A stretch of DNA of 64,000 nt from Erwinia sp. E602 (lineage in GTDB: Bacteria > Pseudomonadota > Gammaproteobacteria > Enterobacterales > Enterobacteriaceae). The DNA is taken from assembly GCF_018141005.1 (NCBI RefSeq), contig NZ_CP046582.1, forward strand, positions 2,728,001-2,792,000, in the 5' to 3' direction. Positions 50,183 through 59,774 of this stretch are shown here, in pieces. The position numbers and the translations under genes are program-made. How positions within the stretch are numbered: the first letter of the stretch is position 1; each line of letters begins with the position of its first letter. The notes below the pieces were generated by a model. It ran no database searches. It saw only the letters and a program-made list of their open reading frames with translations, and was not told the origin of the DNA.

Positions 50183-51046
50183 TTACTCCTCCTTCGGCTC
50201 TTCCGGCCGATCCCAGTATTCAAACCGGTACGCGGCGGCCAGATTGCGGCTCCAGATGCCGCTGTTACGTAGCTCCATCTGATGGGAGTAGCTCAGCGTA
50301 CAGTTGCCGCGATCGTCCCATAGCTGGCAGGTATCGACCGTGGTTTCCTGACTGAACGGATCGGTACGCCGCTGGCTCATCTGCAGCTCACGCCCCTGCG
50401 CGTCGTAACGCAGCGTGGTGGTGGTTTGCCCCGACTGAATGCCGGTCAGCTGATGCGTATCAGACCAGCTGTAGTGGGTCTCATCGTTGCTCAGCGCATC
50501 CGACCCGCGCGACCAGCCGCTCACCAGCCGCCGCTGGCGGTCAAAGTCGTACACGCTGGTGGTGAAGCCTTTCTCCCCCTGCAGAATAAAGGCGTCGCTG
50601 GCGCTGGTGATGCCGCCGCTGCGCCCGGTCAGATAGCTGGCCTCACCCTGCTTGCGGCTCACCTCCACCGGCCGGCCAGCCTTCAGCACCGATAACGAAA
50701 TATCATAGGTCATCTGCCAGCCGTCGCTGACCCGCACAATTTTCTGCACCAGCTTCAGCAGCGTGCGGCCGTCCTGCTTGTCGTAAGTCATATCGGCCAC
50801 GCTGAGCACGCCGCAGCGGTCAAACTGCGCCAGCAGCCGCTTCTGCACGTTGACATCCTTGCCAAACTCACCGATCACCACCTGCTTAATCGGCCCCTTT
50901 GACGTGCCACCAAGCAGGATGATGTTGTTATTTTCATTAACCTGCGCGTTAACGCCACTGCAGGGTGCCGCCATCGCCTGCCCGGCCAGCAGCACCCCCG
51001 CCAAACACAGACTGCCGCTAATCCACTTTGCCATTGCCGCTCTCAT
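50183..51046 (-). CDS. Unknown secreted protein
   Basis: This 287-residue protein has a signal peptide (hydrophobic residues ~8-22, then AMA|APCSGVN). The mature part is polar, predicted mainly beta, with cysteines in APCSGVNAQ, FDRCGVLSV, VDTCQLWD and RGNCTLSYS that could form two disulfides. LRYDAQGRELQMSQRR followed by CQLWDDRGNCTLSY recalls the YD-type strand repeats of RHS-like proteins, but only in a short stretch. I recognise no family. The start is either the ATG at 51046 or the one at 51034; neither has a strong ribosome site. It lies alone between cmoB and cutC. Confidence 0.7.
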   Translation of the reverse strand: MRAAMAKWISGSLCLAGVLLAGQAMAAPCSGVNAQVNENNNIILLGGTSKGPIKQVVIGEFGKDVNVQKRLLAQFDRCGVLSVADMTYDKQDGRTLLKLVQKIVRVSDGWQMTYDISLSVLKAGRPVEVSRKQGEASYLTGRSGGITSASDAFILQGEKGFTTSVYDFDRQRRLVSGWSRGSDALSNDETHYSWSDTHQLTGIQSGQTTTTLRYDAQGRELQMSQRRTDPFSQETTVDTCQLWDDRGNCTLSYSHQMELRNSGIWSRNLAAAYRFEYWDRPEEPKEE

Positions 51047-51121
51047 CACTCGTCGCTCAACCCGTATTCTTAGTGTAAAAGTTTTTGTGCTTCATAGTGA
51101 TACACGTTTGCTTTTTCAGAC

Positions 51122-51151
51122 AAAAAAAACCCCAACAAAGCATGCTGGGGT
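51122..51151 (-). terminator. Terminator after cutC
   Basis: On the minus strand CCCCA and TGGGG close a hairpin that contains GCATGC, followed by eight T. It lies about 60 bases after the cutC stop, leaving a real 3' untranslated region. Confidence 0.8.
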
Positions 51152-51211
51152 CTGGTACTTGCAAACATCACGTCAGGATTCGGCGTGGTGCGCGGCAAAA
51201 TCGGTCAGGAT

Positions 51212-51967
51212 TCAGGCCACTCTCACCGGCGAGCTGAACAGCATGGCGCTCTTCATGGCGGCGACGACATCGCCATCGACGGCGGTGCGGCTGAACTCAT
51301 CATTTTCGGTCTCAGAACACATTGACACCCCGGCCTTGCGGTAGCGCATCAGCGACGGTACCCGCTGGCTGGCCGAGCTGTGGAGTTCGGTTAATCCGGC
51401 ATCAATAAACTTCTGCAGGTTGCTAAGACGCACTCCCGCACCCGCCATAATCTTTGGACCACGGGTGAGGTGATTAAGTTCCCGCAATAACGGTAAACCA
51501 CTCTCCGCGCTCTGCTGCTGACCGGAGGTCAGTATCCGCGCCACGCCGAGATCGGTCAGCTGCTCGAGGGCGGTCAGCGGGCTGTGGCAGAGATCGAAGG
51601 CGCGGTGAAAGGTCACCGCCATACCGTCGCACAGCGCCATCAGCTGCTGCATCCGCGGCAGATCGATATGGCCGTCGGCGTCGAGAATACCGACTACCAG
51701 CCCGGGAAACTGCAGCTCGCGCAGCAGCGCGATATCGGATTTGATCTGCTCAAATTCGATGGCGCTATAGCAGAAATCCCCGCCGCGTGGCCGCACGATC
51801 GGATGTACCGGAACGCGCACCCGCTGGCGGGCAAGGTGCAGCGCACCGGCCGAGGGCGTCAGCCCGCCTTCCGCCGGTGACGCGCAGAGCTCAATGCGGT
51901 CGGCACCGGCACTTTCCGCCGTCAGCGCGCAGTCGACGCCATAGCAACATACTTCAAGTTTCAGCAT
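51212..51967 (-). CDS. cutC: CutC family protein
   Basis: This 251-residue TIM-barrel protein starts [30 protein letters not shown] (shown in parts) and has [23 protein letters not shown] and [17 protein letters not shown], matching E. coli CutC (248). CutC was first linked to copper tolerance. In E. coli that phenotype was later assigned to the MicL small RNA encoded in the cutC transcript, so the protein's own function is open. It is divergent from the MalY/PatB-like gene. Confidence 0.93.
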   Translation of the reverse strand: MLKLEVCCYGVDCALTAESAGADRIELCASPAEGGLTPSAGALHLARQRVRVPVHPIVRPRGGDFCYSAIEFEQIKSDIALLRELQFPGLVVGILDADGHIDLPRMQQLMALCDGMAVTFHRAFDLCHSPLTALEQLTDLGVARILTSGQQQSAESGLPLLRELNHLTRGPKIMAGAGVRLSNLQKFIDAGLTELHSSASQRVPSLMRYRKAGVSMCSETENDEFSRTAVDGDVVAAMKSAMLFSSPVRVA

Positions 51968-52068
51968 CCCATCCCCCCGTTAATTCCCGTTGGCCAGTTG
52001 TGTATTTGCCGCCTGATGATTAGTCTGACCTTAAAGAACTGGCATTTATCTTAACGGGAATCACTCTT

Positions 52069-53214
52069 ATGGACTTCGATTTTGACCAACGGATAGACCG
52101 CCGTCACAGCGATAGCCTCAAATGGCGCAAATATGGTGATCGCGATATCCTTCCGTTGTGGATCGCCGACACGGATTTCCGCTCCGCCGACTGTATTACC
52201 GAGGCGCTGCAGGCGCGCGTCGCCGAGGGCGTGTTCGGTTACGGCGTGCCGTCTGACGAGCTGGCCAGGGTCACCGTCGCCCGCATGGCAGACCGTTTCG
52301 GCTGGCGCATCCAGCCGGAGTGGCTGGTCTTTTTGCCCGGCGTGGTCTGCGGTCTGCATATCAGCGTGCGGGCCTTTACCGAAGCGCATCAGGGCACCGT
52401 GGCCCCCACGCCGATCTATCCCCCGTTTCGCACCGCCGCCAGCCAGGCCGGGCGTTCGCATCTCAGTGCGCCGCTGACCCTGCGTCAGCAGCGCTGGGTG
52501 GTCGACTTCGACGCGCTGGAGCCGCAGATGGACGGCTCGCAGAAGCTGCTGCTGCTGTGTAACCCGCAGAATCCCGGCGGCACCGTCTACCGGCGCAGCG
52601 AGCTTGAGGCCCAGCTGCGCTTTGCCCGGCGCCACGATATGGTGGTCTGCTCGGATGAGATCCACGGCGACCTGCTGCTGGAGCCGGGCACGCAGCATAT
52701 TCCCTTTGCCAGCCTGAGTGAGGACGCCGCACAGCGTTCCGTCACCCTGCTGGCCCCGTCGAAGGCGTTCAATATCGCCGGGCTGGGCGCGTCGCTGGCG
52801 GTGATCCCCAACCCGGAGCTGCGCAAGCGCTTTATTCGTCAGCGCAAAGGTATGGTCCCGGACGTGGATGTTCTGGCCTATGTTGCGGCAACCGCCGCCT
52901 GGCGCGACGGCCAGCCGTGGCTGGACGCGCAGCTGGACTATCTGCGCGCCAACCGCGACCGGCTGACGCAGCACGTGAATACGCTGCCGGGATTAAGCAT
53001 GGTCTCCCCCGAGGCGAGCTATCTCGGCTGGATCGATGCCAGCGCGCTGGGCGTCGCCAGCCCGGCGCTGTTCTTTGAGCGGCACGGGCTGGGCTTCTCA
53101 GCGGGGGTCGACTTCGGCGACGATCGCTTTGTGCGCATTAACTTTGGCTGCCACCGCCTGCTGCTGGAAGAGGCGTTGCGGCGTCTCAGCGTGGCGGTAG
53201 CGTCACGGCGCTGA
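52069..53214 (+). CDS. MalY/PatB family PLP-dependent cystathionine beta-lyase-like enzyme
   Basis: This 381-residue fold-type I PLP enzyme starts MDFDFDQRIDRRHSDSLKW and has LPLWIADTDF. The PLP-binding set is CNPQNPGGTVY, VCSDEIHGDLLL and the Schiff-base Lys in LAPSKAFNIAGLGAS, followed by RINFGCHR near the end. Enzymes of this group split C-S bonds in cystathionine or cysteine conjugates; E. coli MalY also modulates MalT. Which activity applies here is not visible. It overlaps the end of convergent yecM by 12 bases. Confidence 0.88.
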   Translation: MDFDFDQRIDRRHSDSLKWRKYGDRDILPLWIADTDFRSADCITEALQARVAEGVFGYGVPSDELARVTVARMADRFGWRIQPEWLVFLPGVVCGLHISVRAFTEAHQGTVAPTPIYPPFRTAASQAGRSHLSAPLTLRQQRWVVDFDALEPQMDGSQKLLLLCNPQNPGGTVYRRSELEAQLRFARRHDMVVCSDEIHGDLLLEPGTQHIPFASLSEDAAQRSVTLLAPSKAFNIAGLGASLAVIPNPELRKRFIRQRKGMVPDVDVLAYVAATAAWRDGQPWLDAQLDYLRANRDRLTQHVNTLPGLSMVSPEASYLGWIDASALGVASPALFFERHGLGFSAGVDFGDDRFVRINFGCHRLLLEEALRRLSVAVASRR

Positions 53215-53778
53215 TGACGCCCGTTCGCTGGCGACGATCTCCTGCAGGCTCCAGGGGTGGAATTTAATCGTTATCTGCCCGTCGGTCACCGCCAGCGTCG
53301 GGTTCGGCAGGCGTTCCCCCTCCCCTTTTGGCGCGCTGGTTTTAAACGAAATCCCCTGCTGCATCAGCCCCTGATCGGACATCAGCGCCATCGCCCGGCT
53401 GCCAAGCGTCTGCGGGTCGCCCGCCAGCACGATCTCCACGTGCTCCCAGCCTTCATGGCGATAGAGCCGCTGCCCCGGCCACGGCAGCTCCACCACCGCT
53501 ACCTGCCAGCCGCCGACGTTCAGCGGCTCGTCCAGTTCAAACAGCGCAATCGGCCGCCCGGCGATCTGTTTCTCGGAAAACAGCGCCCCGCACTGCAGCA
53601 GCCCCGCTTTCCAGCGCTCCGCCGTGGCGTTCTGATGGCAGCGCACCGCGATATGATCGGCCGCCAGCGTGCTGAGATCGAGACCCAGCCGCGCCGCCAG
53701 TTCCGCTAAGGCCTGCTCAAAGCGCGGAAGATCTTCGCTGAGATCGCTCAGCCCGGCCACCTGATGAAAACCTGCCAT
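53203..53778 (-). CDS. yecM: YecM, VOC-fold protein
   Basis: From the ATG at 53778 (CAGGAG ribosome site upstream) the 191-residue protein contains ADHIAVRCHQNATAERW, VVELPWPGQRLYRHEGWEHV (in parts) and LPNPTLAVTDGQITIKFHPW, matching E. coli YecM (190 residues). The vicinal-oxygen-chelate fold with conserved His and Glu suggests a metal-binding enzyme, but no reaction is known. The frame open to 53826 adds residues absent in homologues. Confidence 0.93.
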   Translation of the reverse strand: MAGFHQVAGLSDLSEDLPRFEQALAELAARLGLDLSTLAADHIAVRCHQNATAERWKAGLLQCGALFSEKQIAGRPIALFELDEPLNVGGWQVAVVELPWPGQRLYRHEGWEHVEIVLAGDPQTLGSRAMALMSDQGLMQQGISFKTSAPKGEGERLPNPTLAVTDGQITIKFHPWSLQEIVASERASSAP

Positions 53779-54046
53779 TGTACAAACTCCTGATAACCCC
53801 GTCGCCGCCCGGGTAACAACGTTCACGGCGAAGTGCGGTGACCCGGCGTCACCCGCGCGCTATCTTACCTGAAAGGCCCCGGCGGCGCGTACTCAGGTTC
53901 CTGGATAATTCAGGGCCAAATGCAGTATACTTTTCCCCTTCTTTTTTAAAGCGCTGCCGGTCGGGGCAAAATGTCGCCGCCGGCGGCGTCATGACAACGG
54001 CCAGCGTTGATGCGCGAGCCATTTTCAGCAAAATTAAGGTAACTCG

Positions 54047-55777
54047 GTGAATATTCAGGCCCTCCTCTCAGAAAAAGTCAGTCAGGCGATGATCGCAGTG
54101 GGTGCTCCGGCAGACTGCGAGCCTCAGGTACGTCAGTCGGCAAAAGCACAGTTTGGTCACTATCAGGCCAACGGCATGATGGCCGTGGCGAAAACCCTGG
54201 GCATGCCACCGCGACAACTGGCAGAAAAAGTACTGGAGCAGCTGGATCTGAGCGGCATCGCCAGCAAAGTGGAGATCGCCGGGCCGGGTTTCATCAATAT
54301 TTTCCTCGACAACGCCTGGCTGGCCGCGCAAGCGGACAGCGTGCTGCTGGCCGATAAACTCGGCGTGGCACCGGTCACGCCGCAGACCATCGTGATCGAC
54401 TACTCGGCCCCGAACGTGGCAAAAGAGATGCACGTCGGCCACGTGCGCTCCACCATCATTGGCGATGCGGCGGTGCGTACCCTGGAGTTCCTCGGCCATA
54501 AGGTGATCCGCGCCAACCACGTCGGCGACTGGGGTACCCAGTTCGGCATGCTGATCGCCTTCCTTGAGAAACAGCAGAACGAGCATCACGATGATATCGC
54601 GCTGTCTGACCTGGAAGCCTTCTACCGCGAAGCGAAGCGCACCTATGACGAAGATCCGGCGTTTGCCGAGCGCGCGCGCGGCTACGTGGTCAAGCTGCAG
54701 GGCGGCGACGAACACTGCCGTAAAATGTGGAAGCAGCTGGTCGACATCACCATGTCGCAGAATCAGAAAATCTACGACCGTATGAACGTCACCCTGACCC
54801 GCGACGACGTCATGGGTGAAAGCCTGTATAACGACATGCTGCCGGGCATCGTTGACGATCTGAAGGCCAAAGGCCTGGCGGTGGAGAGCGAAGGCGCCAC
54901 CGTGGTGTTCCTTGACGAATACAAAAACAAGGAAGGTGAACCGATGGGGGTGATCATCCGTAAAAAGGATGGCGGCTACCTCTACACCACCACCGATATC
55001 GCCTGTGCCAAATACCGTTATGAAACGCTGAAGGCCGATCGCGTGCTCTACTACATCGACTCGCGCCAGCACCAGCACCTGATGCAGGCGTGGACTATCG
55101 TGCGTAAAGCGGGTTACGTGCCGGATTCCGTACCACTGGAACACCATATGTTCGGCATGATGCTGGGCAAAGACGGCAAACCGTTCAAAACCCGCGCCGG
55201 TGGCACCATCAAGCTGTCTGACCTGCTTGACGAAGCGGTAGATCGCGCCACCACACTGATCGCCGGTAAAAACCCGGAGATGCCGGCCGACGAACTGAAC
55301 GCGCTGGCCAACGTGGTGGGCATCGGTGCGGTGAAGTATGCCGACCTGTCAAAAAGCCGCACCACCGACTACATCTTCGACTGGGACAATATGCTGGCGT
55401 TTGAAGGCAACACCGCGCCGTATATGCAGTACGCCTACACCCGCGTGCTGTCGGTGTTCCGCAAGGCGGGCATTGACGAGAGCGGCATCTCAGGCGCAAT
55501 TAACATCAGCGAAGATCGCGAAAGCGCGCTGGCCGTGCGCCTGCTGCAGTTCGAAGAGACCATCACCCAGGTGGCCCGCGACGGCACCCCGCACGTGATG
55601 TGTGCCTACCTCTACGAGCTGGCCGGCCTGTTCTCCGGCTTCTACGAACACTGCCCGATCCTGACCGCCGAAGACGACGCCACGAAGCAGAGCCGCCTGC
55701 GCCTGGCGCTGCTGACCGCGAAGACCCTGAAGCAAGGCCTTGATACGCTGGGTATTCAGACGGTAGAACGGATGTAA
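54047..55777 (+). CDS. argS: Arginyl-tRNA synthetase
   Basis: ArgS charges tRNA-Arg. The 576-residue class I enzyme starts at a GTG, as in E. coli, with [18 protein letters not shown]. It has the HIGH-type motif in [15 protein letters not shown] and the ArgRS-specific DSRQHQHL region. A C-terminal DALR anticodon-binding domain begins near residue 455 ([15 protein letters not shown]). Length is within one residue of E. coli. It ends in a good terminator and converges on flhE. Confidence 0.97.
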   Translation: MNIQALLSEKVSQAMIAVGAPADCEPQVRQSAKAQFGHYQANGMMAVAKTLGMPPRQLAEKVLEQLDLSGIASKVEIAGPGFINIFLDNAWLAAQADSVLLADKLGVAPVTPQTIVIDYSAPNVAKEMHVGHVRSTIIGDAAVRTLEFLGHKVIRANHVGDWGTQFGMLIAFLEKQQNEHHDDIALSDLEAFYREAKRTYDEDPAFAERARGYVVKLQGGDEHCRKMWKQLVDITMSQNQKIYDRMNVTLTRDDVMGESLYNDMLPGIVDDLKAKGLAVESEGATVVFLDEYKNKEGEPMGVIIRKKDGGYLYTTTDIACAKYRYETLKADRVLYYIDSRQHQHLMQAWTIVRKAGYVPDSVPLEHHMFGMMLGKDGKPFKTRAGGTIKLSDLLDEAVDRATTLIAGKNPEMPADELNALANVVGIGAVKYADLSKSRTTDYIFDWDNMLAFEGNTAPYMQYAYTRVLSVFRKAGIDESGISGAINISEDRESALAVRLLQFEETITQVARDGTPHVMCAYLYELAGLFSGFYEHCPILTAEDDATKQSRLRLALLTAKTLKQGLDTLGIQTVERM

Positions 55778-55785
55778 TGCACGAC

Positions 55786-55820
55786 AGGGGCCGGGCGCAA
55801 TGCCTGGCCCCTTCACTTTT
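55786..55820 (+). terminator. Terminator after argS
   Basis: AGGGGCCGGGC and GCCTGGCCCCT pair over 11 positions with one mismatch around a 5-base loop; TCACTTTTT follows. Confidence 0.8.
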
Positions 55821-55907
55821 TAAACGCCGTTACCTACCTTCTGCCTGCAGATTTAAGCCTGACCGATCCGCCTGACACCTCTCGCCACTGATGCCAGTGG
55901 AAGTTGG

Positions 55908-56387
55908 CTACTGGTAATTCACCATCACCCCATTACTCACCACCCGCAGCGGCGGGAACAGCCGCCCTTTGCCCTCGACGAGGTAGACAAAGCGCAGGGT
56001 ATCGCCGGCGGCGACGTTGGTCAGGCCGCTGGTGACGCCGCTGCCGCCCTCCAGCGGCGTGCAGCGGCTGGATGAGCAGAGCTTTACCTGCAGGCCGGCC
56101 GGGGCCGGGGATGCCAGCTGATAACGCCAGGCGATCTGGTTAATCGCGCCCTGCACCGGCTGGCGCGGGGACAGCGGGCGCGATGACGCCTGCACGCCGC
56201 GGTTGCCGATGCCGGGGCCGATATCGCTGGCGGACCAGCTGCTGGCCACCGCCTGGCAGAGCCCCGGCACCAGCAACAGCACGCCGATCCACAGACTACG
56301 GCGCGCCAGCGTGCTGGTCAGCGGTTCAACACCGTCACGGTGAAATCCTCTCACGCCTTTCCCCCTGCCCAACAGCCAGCCGCGCAT
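55908..56387 (-). CDS. flhE: Flagellar protein FlhE
   Basis: FlhE is a small periplasmic protein of the flhBAE operon that affects flagellar assembly and proton leakage through the export apparatus. The 159-residue product ends LRVVSNGVMVNYQ and contains PLSPRQPVQGAINQIAWRYQL and VKLCSSSRCTPLEG, matching E. coli FlhE (130 residues). The start overlaps the flhA stop (TGATG). The N-terminus is about 28 residues longer than in E. coli: a charged segment (RGKGVRGFHRDGVEPL) precedes the signal-like helix LWIGVLLLVPGLCQA. Confidence 0.88.
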   Translation of the reverse strand: MRGWLLGRGKGVRGFHRDGVEPLTSTLARRSLWIGVLLLVPGLCQAVASSWSASDIGPGIGNRGVQASSRPLSPRQPVQGAINQIAWRYQLASPAPAGLQVKLCSSSRCTPLEGGSGVTSGLTNVAAGDTLRFVYLVEGKGRLFPPLRVVSNGVMVNYQ

Positions 56388-58471
56388 CAGTTGCCACCGA
56401 TCGTAGACGTCATACGGATCTGCCGGTTGTCGGTCAGCTCCATATTGGAGATTACCATCAGCTGCGGCATCGAGCGGCGCAGGAAGCGGGCCAGCAGCGC
56501 GCGCAGCGGGTGGTTCACCAGCAGCACCGGCGGCGCGCCCAGCTGTTCCTGGTGCTGCAGCGCGTTCTGCGCCTGCGCCAGCAGGCGGTCGGCGAGGCCC
56601 GGCTCCAGGCCGCCGCCGCCCTGCAGCGCCTGCAGCAGCAGGCGTTCCAGCGCGGTGTCGAGTCCTATCACCTGCACCTCGCCGTTGCCAGGGAACCACA
56701 GCTGGGTAATGGCGCGGCCCAGCGCCACGCGCACCACGGCGGTCAGCTCCTGCGGGTCGGTCTGCACGCTGGCGTGTTCGGCCAGCGTTTCAATAATGGT
56801 GCGCATATCGCGGATCGGTACCCGTTCGGCCAGCAGGTTCTGCAGCACCTTGTGCAGCGTGGTCAGCGGCACCACGCCAGGGATCAGATCTTCGGTCAGC
56901 TTCGGCATCTCCTGGCTGACGCGGTCCAGCAGCTGCTGCGCTTCCTGGCGGCCGAACAGCTCGCTGGCGTACTGGCCGATCAGGTGGTTCATATGGGTGG
57001 CCACCACGGTACTGGCCTCAACCACGGTAAAGCCCTGGATCTGCGCCTGCTCTTTCAGCGCGCTGTCGATCCAGATCGCCGCCAGGCCAAAGGCCGGATC
57101 GACGGTCACTTCACCCGGCAGGCTGCCCGCGGCGGTGCCCGGGTTGATCGCCATCCAGCGCCCCGGATAGGCATCGCCGCTGCCGATCTCCACGCCCTTC
57201 ATCAGGATGCGGTAGCGCGCCGGCGGCAGATCCATATTGTCGCGGATATGCACCACCGGCGGCAGGAAGCCCATCTCCTGGGCGAATTTCTTACGAATGC
57301 TGCGGATACGACCGAGCAGCTCGCCGTCCTGCTGGCTGTCGACCATCGGGATCAGCCGGTAGCCGACCTCCATCCCCAGCGAGTCTTCCAGCTGTACGTC
57401 GTTCCAGGTGGCTTCGGTGTTGGCCGCATTCTCCTGCGGCCGCTGTACCGGCATGGCGACGGCCGCCTGCGGCTTCATCTGCCTGCCGCGCATCCACCAG
57501 GCCAGGCCCAGCAGGGCACCGGTAAACAGCAGGAACACCAGGTTTGGCATGCCCGGCACCAGGCCCAGCAGGCCCAGCACGCCGGCGCTCAGCAGCATCA
57601 CCCGCGGGTTGTTAAACAGCTGGGTGACCATCTGTTCACCCACGTCCTGGTCGGTGCCGACGCGGGTGACAATCACACCCGCCGCGGTGGAGATCACCAG
57701 CGCCGGGATCTGCGCTACCAGGCCGTCACCGATGGTCAGCAGGGTGTAGGTTTCGGCCGCGTGTCCCATATCCATCCCGTGCTGCACCACGCCGACCAGC
57801 AGACCGCCGAAGACGTTGATCACCATAATCAGAATACCGGCGATGGCATCGCCGCGGACAAACTTACTGGCACCGTCCATCGAGCCGTAGAAGTCCGCTT
57901 CCTGGGTCACGTCGCTGCGGCGCTTTTTCGCCTCCTCTTCGCCGATCAGCCCGGCGTTAAGGTCGGCGTCAATCGCCATCTGTTTGCCCGGCATGCCGTC
58001 GAGCACGAAGCGCGCGCCGACCTCGGCAATTCGTCCGGCACCCTTGGTGATAACCATAAAGTTGATAATCACCAGGATCACAAACACCACGATACCGATG
58101 GCGAAGTTACCGCCGACGAGGAAGTGGCCGAAGGCCTCGACCACCCTTCCTGCCGCATCCGCCCCGGTGTGCCCGTCCATCAGGATCACACGGGTGGAGG
58201 CAACGTTCAGCGCCAGGCGTAACAGGGTGGAGAACAGCAGGATAGTCGGGAAGGCGGCAAACTCCAGCGTGCGCTGGGTAAACATCGCCACCAGCAGTAC
58301 CATAATCGACAGGGCGATATTGAAGGTGAACAGCAGGTCGAGAACGAACGGCGGCAGCGGCAGCACCATCATCGACAGGATCAGCAGGATCAGTATCGGA
58401 CCGGCCAGTACCTTCCACTGGGTGTCTTTAAGGTTGTCAGGCAAGCGCAGTCGGGCGGCCAGGTTAGACAT
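56387..58471 (-). CDS. flhA: Flagellar type III export gate protein FlhA
   Basis: FlhA forms the nonameric ring of the flagellar export gate and couples proton flow to secretion. From the ATG at 58471 the 694-residue protein starts MSNLAARLRLPDNLKDTQW. About eight membrane helices (residues ~20-320) enclose the FHIPEP-type loop (RIAEVGARFVLDGMPGKQMA). The large cytoplasmic chaperone-docking domain follows. Length is near E. coli FlhA (692). It overlaps flhB by 8 bases upstream and flhE by 1 base downstream. Confidence 0.97.
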   Translation of the reverse strand: MSNLAARLRLPDNLKDTQWKVLAGPILILLILSMMVLPLPPFVLDLLFTFNIALSIMVLLVAMFTQRTLEFAAFPTILLFSTLLRLALNVASTRVILMDGHTGADAAGRVVEAFGHFLVGGNFAIGIVVFVILVIINFMVITKGAGRIAEVGARFVLDGMPGKQMAIDADLNAGLIGEEEAKKRRSDVTQEADFYGSMDGASKFVRGDAIAGILIMVINVFGGLLVGVVQHGMDMGHAAETYTLLTIGDGLVAQIPALVISTAAGVIVTRVGTDQDVGEQMVTQLFNNPRVMLLSAGVLGLLGLVPGMPNLVFLLFTGALLGLAWWMRGRQMKPQAAVAMPVQRPQENAANTEATWNDVQLEDSLGMEVGYRLIPMVDSQQDGELLGRIRSIRKKFAQEMGFLPPVVHIRDNMDLPPARYRILMKGVEIGSGDAYPGRWMAINPGTAAGSLPGEVTVDPAFGLAAIWIDSALKEQAQIQGFTVVEASTVVATHMNHLIGQYASELFGRQEAQQLLDRVSQEMPKLTEDLIPGVVPLTTLHKVLQNLLAERVPIRDMRTIIETLAEHASVQTDPQELTAVVRVALGRAITQLWFPGNGEVQVIGLDTALERLLLQALQGGGGLEPGLADRLLAQAQNALQHQEQLGAPPVLLVNHPLRALLARFLRRSMPQLMVISNMELTDNRQIRMTSTIGGN

Positions 58472-59615
58472 CAGATTTCTGTTCTCCAGCAAAGTCCAGC
58501 CCTTCCGGCACCGGCAAATTATCAGGTTTTTTCGGGATCAGGCCGCCTTCCATCTTCCAGCGCCGCAGCTGCCATACCCAGGCAAGCACTTCCGCCACCG
58601 CGGCATACAGGGTGCCGGGAATATGCTGGCCTATCTCACTGTGTCGGAACAGGGCGCGCGCCAGCGGCGGCGCTTCCAGGATCGGCACCCGGTGCTCGGC
58701 ACCGAGTTCACGAATGCGCAGCGCCACTTCTCCGGCCCCTTTGGCCACCACTTTGGGTGAGCTCATCTTTTTCTCGTCGTACTGTAACGCCACCGAGTAG
58801 TGGGTCGGGTTGGTGACGATCACGTCGGCCTTCGGCACGTCGGCCATCATGCGCCGCCGCGCCGCCGCACGCATCTGCTGGCGGATACGCCCTTTGACGT
58901 GCGGGTCACCTTCGTTCTGCTTATGCTCATCGCGGATATCCTGCCGCGACATGCGTAAATTTTTGATGTGGGTCCACAGCTGGAAAATGACGTCGAAACC
59001 GACCATCGGCGTCAGCCCAAGCACCACCAGCACGCAGCACAGCGCAATCATATTCAGCGATCCGGCCAGCGCGGTGACCGGCGACTCGCTGATCAGGTGC
59101 AGCATTTCAGACCAGTGTCGCCAGATGAAAAAGCCGGCGACGCAACCGACCAGTACCGCCTTCAGCACCGCCTTCAGCAGTTCGGCGGCGGTCTGGGCGG
59201 AGACCATCTTCTTCAGCCCTTTCAGCGGGTTCATCTTGCCGAGGTCAAACTTGATCGCCTTACTGCTGATATTCACTCCGCCCAGCAGCATCGGTGCCGC
59301 AATGGCCACCAGCACCAGCCCGATCATCATCGGCAGGATCGCCACCACCGCCTGGCTAATCAGGTTAGCGATCTGGTGCAGCATCTGGCTGGTATCGCTA
59401 ACCACCGAGTGGTTAAACATCAGCCCGTCGGCCACCAGCGCGCCCAGCTTGCGCCCCATCCACTCGCCGCCGGCCCACAGAATGCCCAGACCGGTCAGCA
59501 GCATCAGCATCGAGGTCAGCTCACGGGATCGCGGGATCTGCCCCTCTTCGCGCGCCTTTTCTAGTCGGTGCGCCGTGGGGGATTCTGTTTTTTCCTCGTC
59601 ACTGTCCTGGGACAC
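58464..59615 (-). CDS. flhB: Flagellar export specificity protein FlhB
   Basis: FlhB switches flagellar export from rod/hook to filament substrates through self-cleavage. The 383-residue protein has the N-terminal DSDEEKTESPTAHRLEKARE, four membrane helices (about residues 30-210) and the cleavage motif NPTH in VIVTNPTHYSVALQYDE. Length matches E. coli FlhB (382). It is the first gene of flhBAE and follows the che operon on the same strand after a gap of 159 bases. Confidence 0.97.
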   Translation of the reverse strand: MSQDSDEEKTESPTAHRLEKAREEGQIPRSRELTSMLMLLTGLGILWAGGEWMGRKLGALVADGLMFNHSVVSDTSQMLHQIANLISQAVVAILPMMIGLVLVAIAAPMLLGGVNISSKAIKFDLGKMNPLKGLKKMVSAQTAAELLKAVLKAVLVGCVAGFFIWRHWSEMLHLISESPVTALAGSLNMIALCCVLVVLGLTPMVGFDVIFQLWTHIKNLRMSRQDIRDEHKQNEGDPHVKGRIRQQMRAAARRRMMADVPKADVIVTNPTHYSVALQYDEKKMSSPKVVAKGAGEVALRIRELGAEHRVPILEAPPLARALFRHSEIGQHIPGTLYAAVAEVLAWVWQLRRWKMEGGLIPKKPDNLPVPEGLDFAGEQKSDV

Positions 59616-59725
59616 GGCATTTAACCTTTGCGTGCGGATTTTCAGGCACTAGCATGCCAAATTCAGGCAGGGGTAATGCCGCGAGTAAACGCGTAAAACG
59701 GGGGTTATTCAGCTTATCGGGAAGG

Positions 59726-59768
59726 GAAGCAGGGGCGGAGGAAGCAGGGGCGGAGGAAGCTCCGCCCC
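59726..59768. repeat. 15-base tandem repeat with hairpin between flhB and cheZ
   Basis: GAAGCAGGGGCGGAG occurs twice in direct succession (59726-59740, 59741-59755) and a third copy begins. The second copy also forms a perfect 9-bp stem with CTCCGCCCC (59747-59768). On the minus strand the hairpin follows cheZ and may end the che transcript, though no T-run is present. Confidence 0.65.
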
Positions 59769-59774
59769 GGAAAA

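Noticed and set aside
51121..51420. MicL small RNA in the cutC transcript
   Set aside because: E. coli encodes MicL from the cutC 3' end, and a 3' untranslated region with a terminator exists here. I could not find a convincing sigma-E promoter inside cutC, and I cannot recall the conserved MicL sequence well enough to claim it.
56183..58222. 679-codon plus-strand frame opposite flhA
   Set aside because: A long shadow caused by GC-rich codon use in flhA, with no recognisable motif.
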